Assembly (NCBI GenBank): GCA_963575745.1
Contig: CAUYUJ010014607.1
Location: 37,501-101,500 of the forward strand
Origin: Prorocentrum cordatum
Lineage: Eukaryota; Sar; Dinophyceae; Prorocentrales; Prorocentraceae
Direction of reading: 5' to 3'
DNA: 64,000 nucleotides
Each line of letters starts with the position of its first letter. Position 1 is the stretch's first letter. The notes under the pieces are model-generated. The model had not been told where the DNA came from. It worked only from the letters and a program-made list of their open reading frames with translations, and did not search any database. The position numbers were made by a program, and so were the translations under genes. Shown here piece by piece: positions 52,207 through 61,361 of this stretch.

Positions 52207-55200
52207 ATGGACTTGCATGTTGACCAGCGGTTTAATGCCGTCGATCCGTTGCCACGCTCGCTCAAAAGAGAGGCGGGGGAGGCGATGCCCCCGAAGGGGA
52301 AAGCTTCGCCGCAGGAGAAGAAGGCAAAAGCGAGAGCCCGCCGCCAGAACCCAGACCGCAAGGCGCACGAAAACGAGCTGCAGCGCCTGAGGATCGACGG
52401 GGTTGGGCCCATCTGTGGAGCGGGCCGCGCACGCTTCAGGAAGAGGAAGATGAGGATGACATGGCGGAGGGGGATCATAAGCAGGGACAGCAAGAGGAGG
52501 GATACGCGGAGGAAAAAAAGGACGAACATGAAGAGGAAATGGGGGAACATGAGCAGGATGATGGGGAACGTATATGTGGCATATTGTTCTTGACGGGCGC
52601 TTCAGCATATGTACAGCGCCACCTGGTGCTGCGGGCGCGGTCGCTGGCGCATCTCGCGTGTCTCGGTGCAGGGGTTCGATATGATGAGGAGGGGGAGGAG
52701 GAGGTAGCTCAGGACACAGTTGTCGGCTTCGAAGAAGTCGGTCAGGAAGGAATACAAGTCGCTCCGCGGGAAGGCCAGGGAGCAGTGGATCGCTACGTGG
52801 CGCGAGACAGGCCAGCCGCGCGACTTGCACAGAGGAGGTACACAGGGAACGCTTGCCATGCCACGTATCAGCAAAGCCTGCAACGACGATGGACCCTTGA
52901 CAGCAGCAGACTGGCAGCAACAGGCATAGGATCATGATCAGCAATACCACTACACTGCGAGGCAACTTCGACCACGCAACGTGCAACAAGATTGAGAGCA
53001 AGGAGAAGAAGGAGGTGGAGAGCTCCAGGGACAGCTGGCAGAACTATGATGACATGCTGCGCATCTTCGGGTGGACGCCCGAGAACGCGAAGACGGACTA
53101 CGGACAGAGGTTACGAGTGTTGTATGTTGTCTTTATGTTAAACTTTGGTTGGATGATGAGGAGGAGGAGTAAGAGGGGTAAAGGGCGGAGGAGAAAAGCG
53201 CAGCAGGATGAGGAAAGTGAATGAGGAGGAGGAGGAGGAGGAGGAGGGGGAAGACCAGGAGGAGAGACGAACGATATGATGAGGCTTGCCAGTGATGGCA
53301 TGGCCACTGCGAGCGTGCTGCCAGGGCTGAGCTCAGGGCCAAGGCTGTGGTGGCCAATTGCGAGGCCATGAAGTCAACGCACATCAAGGAGGGGATGGGG
53401 AAAATCATGAGGAGCAACGGTGAACCCGAGGAAAGAGGAATGAACCGCGAGCAGCCAGGTGAGGGAGGAGATGAAGGTAATGACGTAGCGAAGCACCGAC
53501 TAACACTCCGAAAACTGAGAGGGATGGGAGATTGACAAGCAGACGGGCGACACGCTGTACAAGCGGACTACCGAGCATGGCGAGATCTCCCATGCGCGAC
53601 CCGCCCATGGGAATGTGGGCAAGGGCGCAGGATTAGAAGTGCTGCAACGTAATCAAGGAGGTTTGGATGAGGAGGATGAGACAGCAGGATGATGATGATG
53701 ATGAGGAGGAGGATGAGGAGGAGGAGGAGCATAATGAACAGGATGATGAGGGGGAAGGCTCACGGACAAGAGGAGGATGAGGAGGATCATAAGGAGGAGG
53801 ATGGGGAGGGGGAGGAGGGGGGGGGGGGCCCAGGACAGGAGGACGAGGAACATGATCAGGCGCAGATGGGACGGCTCCGCTTGAAATCTGCAATTGTTTG
53901 CACCCAAACCCGTGATCCGTTTCTACCCGTGTGCCCGTGTGATTCGAAGCGCACAATGGCCTCTCATGCATCCCATCGGTTGTCTTTCCCGCCCCCTCGC
54001 CTTTTCCCTCGTCTTTTCCACCATCCTCCCCGCAGGCCCACTCCCAGAAGATCGAGACGGTCCTGAGCACGAAGCCTGTGGAGCTTACCCCTGGCGGCAG
54101 CTCGGGATCAGCTGGCCCAGCTGTTGCAGCTCCCCGGCTTTCCCTCGATGGCCCCACTGGCAAGAAGGTGGGGGGGGGGGGGGCATTGTCTCGAGCTCTC
54201 TGTCTGACTGCCTGATGTTGACAGCTAAACTTGATGTCAGAACAAACTCACCTGCGATATGATCCGCGTGTCATTCGCGTTGATCCCAGGAGGAGGGCGA
54301 GGAGGAGGAGGAGGAAGTTACCCCCGATGGCACGGCAGGTGAAAAGGGAATCGAGCTCATCGGCCTCTTCGACAACGGAATTGTCTGAAGACGAGGCGGA
54401 CCAGGAGCCATCGCCGCTCAGATGAGTCAGGGATGGGGAGCACGATAGGATGGGACGGAGGGGGGGGAGAGGGAAGGGATAGGAAGGAGAAACAGGAGAG
54501 ATAACGGACTGGAGTGATATATGAGGGAGGGGAGCATGATACTTAGACAACCGATTCGACGGAACGAGGAAACCGATTCGACGGCGCGAGGGGCTTGGGC
54601 CTGCAGGAGATGGCCAATGAGGATGACGTGAAGCAGGTGAGGACGTACCCCGAGGCGCTCGGCGAGGCAGCAAATCTGCTGGCGCTGTACGACGAGCTAA
54701 ACGTATGGGAACGGGAGCTCCTCTACCACCCTGGTCACTCCTCCCTCTCATCACTCCCATTCTCCCCTTGGCTCCCTGACTCTCGCCCCTGCCGCCCTCC
54801 CTGACCCCATGATTCCCTCTCTGCCTCACCCTTTCCCTCCATCACTCTCTCCTTCCTTATTGTTTGCAAGTCGATGCCGAGTCGATCAATGCTCTGGAGA
54901 CCGACCAAGAGGAAGGGGTTTCGAGCGACAATCTCCCGAAAGTCTTCGGAGGGACGGGGTTCCCGACACCATTCTGGCTTTATGGACGATCTCCCCTCAT
55001 TGGAAGTGGTTCCGTGCTTGGTGGAGCTCCGTCGTTGCTGGTCGGGCGCGCGTTTAGAAAGATATGGTTATGATGAGTCGGCAAGCCAGAGGACGGTGGA
55101 TGAGGAAGAAGGAGGAAGAAGGAGGAGTGTGAGGAGGAGGAGGAGGAGGAGGAGAAGGAATAAAGACCATAAGGAGGAGGAATAAGCATGCAGAAATTTC

Positions 55201-56330
55201 GAGGGAGGAGGAGGAGGAGGAGAGGAGGAGGAGGAGGAGGGCTCGAGGAGAAGGAGTAGGAGGAGGAGGAGAAGAAGGAGGATGATTGAGCTTGGCAAGG
55301 AGGACGACGAAGAAGGATGCCCTGGAGGGGAGGTGAAAGCAAACCCGTGGCTGAAGCCCTTCGAGCCGACCATCAACACGGAGAAACAGAAGTGCAACCA
55401 GATCAGGGACTTCACGATCCTTGAGCTGCAGGGGAAGTCAGCCCTGCCGCTCTTGCTGTCTGCTTGCTGTCTGAGGTATCTTGCAGACCACTGCATGAGG
55501 AGAATGAGGAGGATGAGGAGGTGACACACGAGGAAGGATGGTGAACGTGTTAAAGATCAGGTGGGGAAGGAGGCGAAATGAGGCACAGGGACTCGAAAGT
55601 GACTTGGTGGGCATGGAGGCGGCGTCGGCGACGGACGATGGACGATGCGAGATCCAGCGCTGCAATGTTGGCCGCGATGCGCTAGGTACGAGGGGGGGAA
55701 GAAGATGGACATCTGCGAGATCAACGCAGCGCTGGCTGAGGCGATCGCTGCCCTGCGGGGGCGAGGGGGGAGTTTTAAGGTGGGGGAAGGGCGGAGGTTG
55801 TCAGGTTCCAAGACGGCCACGCAGGCCGTCAAGAAAGACCTCGACGTGTTTCTTCCTAGGGAGAAGGAGGAGGAGGAGGAGGAGGAACGGACGAGGAGGA
55901 GGAGGAGGGAGGGAGGAGAAGGAAGGGGGAGGAAGGGGAATACTGAGGGGGAGAGAGGGAGACTGAGGAGGACCAGAGGAGGAGGAGGATACCAAGGAGA
56001 ATGATGAGGGGTACAAGGCTGGAGACTGGAACAGTATCATATTGACATCTAGTCGAAGGTTCAATCGATCGCAGTACAATTGATGCTGCAGCCTCGTCCT
56101 ATTCCTCCTCCTCCGCCGCCTCGAGCCTGCTCTTCCCCCGATCCTGCTGCTGTGCTGTTGCTTCTCCTCCTCCTCCTCCTCTTCCTCCTCTTCCCCCTCT
56201 TCCTGCCCCCTCCTCTCCCGCCCCCCTCCCCCCCCTCGCCATCCTTCTCCTCCTCGAGGCGCGCACGTCCTGCAACAACATCGCGAAGGTCCGCAAGAGC
56301 GTGGACGTGGCGCTTGTGCTCTCGGGCTGA
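52207..56330 (+). CDS. Probable multi-exon gene 2, product unknown
   Basis: Exons found by splice signals and phase: 52207-52401 (ATG; MDLHVDQRFNAVDPLP), 52720-52837 (KSLRGKAREQWIATWRE), 52962-53109 (SRDSWQNYDDMLRIFGW), 53325-53419 (VVANCEAMKSTHIKEGMG), 53520-53614 (EIDKQTGDTLYKRTTEHG), 54036-54167 (QKIETVLSTKPVELTPGG), then either 54290-54338 or 54607-54702 (VRTYPEALGEAANLLALYDE), 54871-54917 (DAESINALETDQEEG), 55333-55436 (NPWLKPFEPTINTEKQ), 55686-55845 (DICEINAALAEAIAALRG) and 56259-56330 (KVRKSVDVALVLSG, TGA). Each adjacent pair has a GT donor, an AG acceptor and compatible phase, except at the 54.2-54.9 kb choice. The 53420-53519 intron contains ACTAAC. Introns are 100-430 bp and rich in GGA or CTC. 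The layout KAREQW...W followed by a charged helix resembles lineage-expanded dinoflagellate proteins I have seen, but I cannot name the family. Confidence 0.62.
53655..53830. repeat. GATGAGGAGGA tract in an intron of gene 2
   Basis: GAT/GAG/GGA simple sequence ending in a G run near 53818. Confidence 0.85.
55120..55285. repeat. GGA tract in an intron of gene 2
   Basis: (GGA)n and GAGGAG runs between predicted exons at 54917 and 55333. Confidence 0.88.
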
Positions 56331-57905
56331 TCTTCCCATGAATTGGGAGGGCGGGCTGCCCGCTGCAACTGTAGAGGGGGCGGGCGGGGTAGAAGGAGGA
56401 GCAAGCTGAGGCGGGGGGGGTCCAGAGGGGAGGGGCACAGAAAGCAAGGAGTCGATGGGGGCTTGGACGCGATGACCGCGACAGCGCATCCTTGTACATC
56501 TCAAGTGCTGTCGCACGCACCTGGGGAATATTTACGCTCCATGGCGCCGTGACCTTCGAAAGGTTCCCTTGGGGCACTCGCGCACTCGCATGCATATTAT
56601 GTTCGGGATATGTAGCACGCGCACAAACATGTAAATGACTAGGTCACGGATCCGTGCTCGAGCGTTAACGTAGACGCAAGCGGCCAGCGAGACTCGGGGG
56701 CGCTGGCCAACGGTACCGAGTGCGCGCGCTCGCGCGTGAGAAAGTCGGCCGCGCCACGTCACTACTCCATGTCTCGAGGCACGCGCGCAGAAGACCCCAA
56801 AGAGGAGGGGGGCTCAGGAGGGGGAGGGCGAGTGTGATGTGAGAGGGGCGAGAGGGTGCCTTTCAGTCGAACTCGCATCAACTAGTTGAGAACCGCATGG
56901 AGCATGGTGCTGACGAGACTGGCGTTCGAACAGAAGTTGTTGAACGTTGGCCGCGCCATACTGTCTCGAAGTATGCGTGGGGAGATTCACGAAAGGAGAG
57001 CTCAGGAGGCACAGGACGAGTAGGAATGAGAGATGAGAGGGGAAGCAGCCTGTCAGTCGAAGTCGCATCAACTTATTGAGAACCTTCTGGGCCAATGTGC
57101 AGATGTGAACTCTATCCAAAAGGCAAGTGTATTGAGTTGAAGGCTGGCGGGCGCCCACGTTTCCCTTTTTGAATCAGCCTAGCGGTTGTTCAGAACGCGA
57201 TGGTTCAGAAATTCAAGTTCGGAGTAGTGCCCAAAACACAATTGATGTAGCTTGGCCCAGGTCCATCGTCCGCGGTACTCCAGCCGCTTTTGCTCGACAG
57301 CAGCTTTGCACACATCTATACTGGGTTCTCTGGTATCGTCTGTGCGATGGCGGCGCGCATGGCGGCCATGAAAGTCTTGACGGAGGGCCGCCCTTCGTCG
57401 TCAGCGGCTGGAGCGCCGCAGCCGATGGATCTGGAGGTCGGTTTGGAAAAGCCTGCCCGCCCGCAATGCGCCCGTGATCGATTCAGGGGGGGTTGCCGAT
57501 GGTGGATGCGATGCGACTCGCATCCACCAGCAACCCCACCCCCTCGATCAAGTCGGCGCATACGCGAGATCAGAGGTTTCCCAAACCAGTCGATATGCCA
57601 GGCGACCCCGCCACAGCACGACGGCGGAGCTGGTTTGAGGAAGTACTTGATTGGCAGATGGAAGGAGGGGAAGATGACCTCCAAGGATCGACGGTTGAAC
57701 CACCCACCCCCCGAATTCAGAACCACTCGAATGGGGGAGGGCCGCGGGGTTCCGAAGAGCAGGGGGGAGAGGAATCAGGAGAGGTGAAAGTGGGAAAGAA
57801 CATGCTGAATGGAAACCGTGGCCTCCTGAGGCCGCTGTTCCACCGTTGGGGGGGGGGGGGGGTCGTTCAACCATCTAGGACGTCTGCACGGTAGCGTTTC
57901 ACGCG
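56331..57905. other. Spacer between gene 2 and the transposase-like frame
   Basis: No convincing gene. A direct repeat, TTGAGAACCxxxTGG with CAGTCGAAxTCGCATCAACT just before it, occurs at about 56865-56895 and 57055-57090. CGATTCAGGGGGGGTTGCCG near 57479 is followed by an inverted word around 57505. A G run lies near 57850. Open frames at 57290-57894 look compositional. Confidence 0.4.
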
Positions 57906-59678
57906 ATGAGGTCTGGCGGCACAGGCGTTGGGGATTTGGCCCTGGACCCCGACTCGGGCCACCACACTGCTCACATCAGAAAGGCATTGAACCTGTCGAC
58001 CCGCGAGAAGATTTACAGCACGCCCATTCCAATTTGGGACAAAGAGACGGACTCGCGAAAGGAAATTGATCTGCCGTTTTTGTTGCCCCACGAGACCTTT
58101 GCAGAGAGCTACGCAGCAAATCCAGAAGACTTCAATTTGCAAAGCCTCAGCCCTGATGAAATTCCCCAGCAATTCTATGACCACCCCATCACGGTTGAAC
58201 ATGGAGGCCTTTCTTACCCGATTGGTTTCTACAGCGACGGGGTGCCGATCTCGAAAAAGGATACGTTCCTACTGTTCTACTGGAGCAACATCAAGACACA
58301 GGTTCGGCACAAAATCACAGCAATCAGAAAAAGTGACTGCTGCATCTGCGGATGCAAGGGTGCTTGCACTCTGGGGGCCATAATGCGATGCATTGTATGG
58401 TCCCTCAATATCCTCGCCTCTGGTGTCTATCCTTCGTGCGACCACAACAATCAGCCGTTTGTCAACGAGGATCGTGAATTGAGGCGGGGAATGGAATTGG
58501 CAAACGGTCTTCGTGGGGCGCTGTGCGAATACAGAGCAGATCTGTTAGAATTCCAGCAAGCCTTAGGGATGAAACGCTGGGACAACGCGGAGGCACCATG
58601 TTTTTTCTGCAATGTCAAGAAAACGGATTTACATAATTACCCTCGTTCACGTGCCGATTGCACATGGAGGGAAAAAGATGCCGCGATGTATAATGAAATG
58701 GTGTCGGCTTGCACTAAGACAGTGACCATCACAAGCAAAAACCAGCTGGACAAACTTTTAGCATGTATGAGACACGATCCCGACATCGGAGGGTTCGGAC
58801 TTTGGAAAGCATGCCCAGAACTGCACTTAACCACGGGTTGGCGCTTGGTGCAGACGGGTCCTGTGACGGACACGTACAAAGTTGCTGACATTCAATGCTC
58901 TGTGGCGGAGCCGGCTACACTGACATTTTTTGATTCGTCTAACCAGATCGGCCTCAATTTCATCGCCCCGATTTTCGGTGTGGTGGGGTTTACCATAGCA
59001 GTGCTCGCCCTGGACATAATGCATGTTGTCGACCTGGGGGTTGGTCAATACCTCTGCGGAGCCATCCTGAGTATTCTCATAGAGAACAATTTTGCAGGCA
59101 GCAGGGCCAGAACACTTCTCATCCGACGTAAAGATAACCTTGCGGAGCTGAGGAGGCGCATTCGTGCGTATTATATCGCCAACCAAGTGATGCTCAGGCG
59201 GGGCCAGATGAGCCAGATCTTCAGGCTATCTTTAAAGATGCTCGGTCCTCCCCACGATCCCCGTCTGCACGCAAAGGCGGCGGAAACACGACAGCTTGTA
59301 GGCCTTTTGCCCCAACTGTGTCACGAGAACAGGCATCTGTTTACAGGGCTCGCTGTGTATTTGCCCCACTGTTGTGTACAGCTGAAGCGCTTCCAAGACA
59401 TAGTTTCTGTACACCCTCGGCAAATGACGCCTGCTGCCCAACAGGATTTAGAGAATTGTGTCTTTGCTTTTGTTCACTTTTGGAAGCGTTCTGGTGGACA
59501 CACGGTGTTTAAACATCATGTGTTCGTCCACCTCGCCCTCCGGGCGAGGGTGATGGGCAACCCTCGGAGGTACTGGACTTACTTGGACGAATCCGAGAAT
59601 AGGGCGATGGCAGCCATCGCCAAGTCGTTGCACCACGGCTCCAAATTTTATTTCAGTTTCCTAGAGAAGGTCGCGTGA
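57906..59678 (+). CDS. Transposase-like protein, intact single-exon frame
   Basis: A 590-aa uninterrupted frame from the ATG at 57906 to TGA at 59676. Codon use is less GC-biased than in neighbouring exons. Features: YPIGFYSDGVPISKKD near residue 103 (Asp110), two short Cys motifs, CCICGCKGAC near 145 and CFFC near 233, ALDIMHVVDLGVGQYL near 368, and GNPRRYWTYLDESENRA followed by an HH near the C-terminus. An Asp in xDGVP and a DxMH motif in the middle resemble the layout of CACTA-type (tnp2-like) DDE transposases, and I have seen similar proteins as multicopy families in dinoflagellates. A domesticated or otherwise unknown role is possible. No inverted ends or target duplication were found. 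Confidence 0.7.
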   Translation: MRSGGTGVGDLALDPDSGHHTAHIRKALNLSTREKIYSTPIPIWDKETDSRKEIDLPFLLPHETFAESYAANPEDFNLQSLSPDEIPQQFYDHPITVEHGGLSYPIGFYSDGVPISKKDTFLLFYWSNIKTQVRHKITAIRKSDCCICGCKGACTLGAIMRCIVWSLNILASGVYPSCDHNNQPFVNEDRELRRGMELANGLRGALCEYRADLLEFQQALGMKRWDNAEAPCFFCNVKKTDLHNYPRSRADCTWREKDAAMYNEMVSACTKTVTITSKNQLDKLLACMRHDPDIGGFGLWKACPELHLTTGWRLVQTGPVTDTYKVADIQCSVAEPATLTFFDSSNQIGLNFIAPIFGVVGFTIAVLALDIMHVVDLGVGQYLCGAILSILIENNFAGSRARTLLIRRKDNLAELRRRIRAYYIANQVMLRRGQMSQIFRLSLKMLGPPHDPRLHAKAAETRQLVGLLPQLCHENRHLFTGLAVYLPHCCVQLKRFQDIVSVHPRQMTPAAQQDLENCVFAFVHFWKRSGGHTVFKHHVFVHLALRARVMGNPRRYWTYLDESENRAMAAIAKSLHHGSKFYFSFLEKVA

Positions 59679-59985
59679 GCTGCGCCGACGGGGCACCCGA
59701 AAAACGCCTGCCAGACCTCATCGATCGTCGGGGGGGGGGACGAGGGAACGGAAGAAGCGAGCAGCAGGGAGCGCGCCTCCTCACTTGGCTTTTCCTTGCC
59801 CTCCTCTTCCCTTTTCCCACTCCCTCCCCCTGCCCGCCCCCCCCACCCTCCCCCCTTTTCATCCTATCCGCCCCACAGGGAGGACCGTTGAGCAGGGAGG
59901 TCGGTCCTGCGCCTTCGTGCAGGAAGAGGCAGGAAGAGCCTGCTCAGACATGCGATTTGCCCCCTCAACGTCCCTCTTCGTCGTC
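59679..59985. other. Spacer with a candidate exon
   Basis: Pyrimidine-rich sequence, then after CGCCCCACAG (near 59879) a plus-strand frame PLSREVGPAPSCRKRQEEPA. Weak. Confidence 0.3.
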
Positions 59986-60015
59986 GTCGTCGTCGTCCTC
60001 CCCCTCCTCCTCCTC

Positions 60016-60046
<31 letters not shown>

Positions 60047-60595
60047 TCCTCCTGCTCCTCCTCCTCCACCTCCTCCTTGCCACAGGAGGGCACAATCGCA
60101 GCGCAGAGCGGTGCCAGCTCCTGCGCCGCGCGCACGTGCTCAGGCATGTGCCTCCTCCTCCTCCTCCTCCTCCTGCTCCCCCTCCCCCTCCTCCTCCTCC
60201 TCCTCCTCCTCCTCCTTGCCACAGGAGGGAACAATCGCAGCGCAGAGGGGTGCCAGCTCCTGCGCCGCGCGCACGTGCTCAGGCATGTGTGTTGCCCCCT
60301 CTGAATTTCCTCCTCCTCCTCCTCCTCCTCCTCCTCCTCCTCCTTCTCTTCCTCCTCCTCCTTCCTTCTCCTCCTCCTGCTCCTCCTCCTCCCTCCTCGT
60401 CCTCCTCCTCCTCCTCCTCTCTTCCTCCTCCTCGTCCTCCCTCCTCCTCCTCCTTCCCCTCGTCCTCCTCGTCCTCCTCGCCCTCCTCCCTCCTCGTCCT
60501 CCTCGCCCTCCTCGTCGTCGCCCCCCTCCTCCTCCTCCTCCTCCTCCTCCTCCTCCTCCTCCTCCTCCTCCTCCTCCTCCTCTTCGGGCACATCG
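59986..60595. repeat. CTC tract enclosing a 142-bp tandem duplication
   Basis: Long (CTC)n interrupted twice by almost identical 75-bp segments, 60074-60148 and 60216-60290, starting CTTGCCACAGGAGGG. On the minus strand they read MPEHVRAAQELAPLCAAIV, which is protein-like; on the plus strand they look like an exon between CACAG and a GC donor. Confidence 0.85.
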
Positions 60596-61300
60596 ATGGC
60601 CCAGCTTTGGGAGTGGCCTGGGGCCCCCCCTCTCTCGAGACCCTCCGCGGCCGACGCGGTTGTCCTCCCAGGACGTCCAGGACGTCCTGTCGAGCCCGCT
60701 ACTGGGCTCGACCCAGAGGTGTGCCTTGGGAGGCGCCTGTGGGCGAGGGAGAGCGGGCGCCATGGTGGGCCCCGCGGGGTGCATGTTCCCTCGGGTCGAC
60801 CGCCTGCCCGTGTGGGTGTGGCAGGCGTCCGATCGCTGGCCGCTCCAACGCGTGTACATCGCGGTCGTGGCCACGGCCGTGCTGCCTCCAGGGTCCCTTG
60901 CAGTTTCGTGCAATAGTATGTGCTATGATAACATAGCGTATGCGCGCGCCGCCCCTATGTATAGGGTGCACGTGGTACGACGTCCGCTACGAAGGCGACG
61001 ACCGTTTCGTGCTGTGCGCGCGGCGCCGATCGCTAAATGTCCTCCTCGATCGACATCATCCTCTTCTTCCTCCTCTTCTTCCTCCTCCTCCTCGATCCTC
61101 CTCATCGCCGCGTGGCTCGAGTACGCGATCGATCGTTTGGTAGCGGAGCTAGCTATGCCCCGACTTACGGGCGCTTGGACGATCCCGACGTGGCATGGAT
61201 ATCGTAGGAAGGCTGCACAGCGCTCTCCGCTGCTGCCAATATCGATATCGGACCCGATCTTCGCCTGTCCCAATGTTTTGCTCATGTCTTATTTTTTTTT
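60596..61300. other. Region with candidate exons of an unknown plus-strand gene
   Basis: The plus strand at 60761-60920 reads CMFPRVDRLPVWVWQA and LQRVYIAVVATAVLPPG, and 60955-61040 reads CTWYDVRYEGDDRFVL. These are protein-like but lack motifs and defined splice ends. CTC and ATCGAT words lie between them. GGACGTCCAGGACGTCCTG near 60671 is a short palindrome. Confidence 0.3.
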
Positions 61301-61307
61301 CTGACGG

Positions 61308-61356
61308 CGCAATTAAAAATTGAGCCGCTCCCGAACGTCTCAATTTAATTGGGACG
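61308..61356. repeat. Two adjacent short palindromes at the helicase boundary
   Basis: GGCGCAATTAAAAATTGAGCC (61304-61325) and CGTCTCAATTTAATTGGGACG (61336-61356) are each near-perfect inverted repeats centred on AATT. The second shares AATTTAATTGRGACG with 41514-41528. Confidence 0.8.
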
Positions 61357-61361
61357 CGAAG

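Noticed and set aside
57290-57894. Overlapping frames just before the transposase-like gene as its first exon
   Set aside because: No splice donor in a fitting phase, and the gene has its own ATG at 57906.
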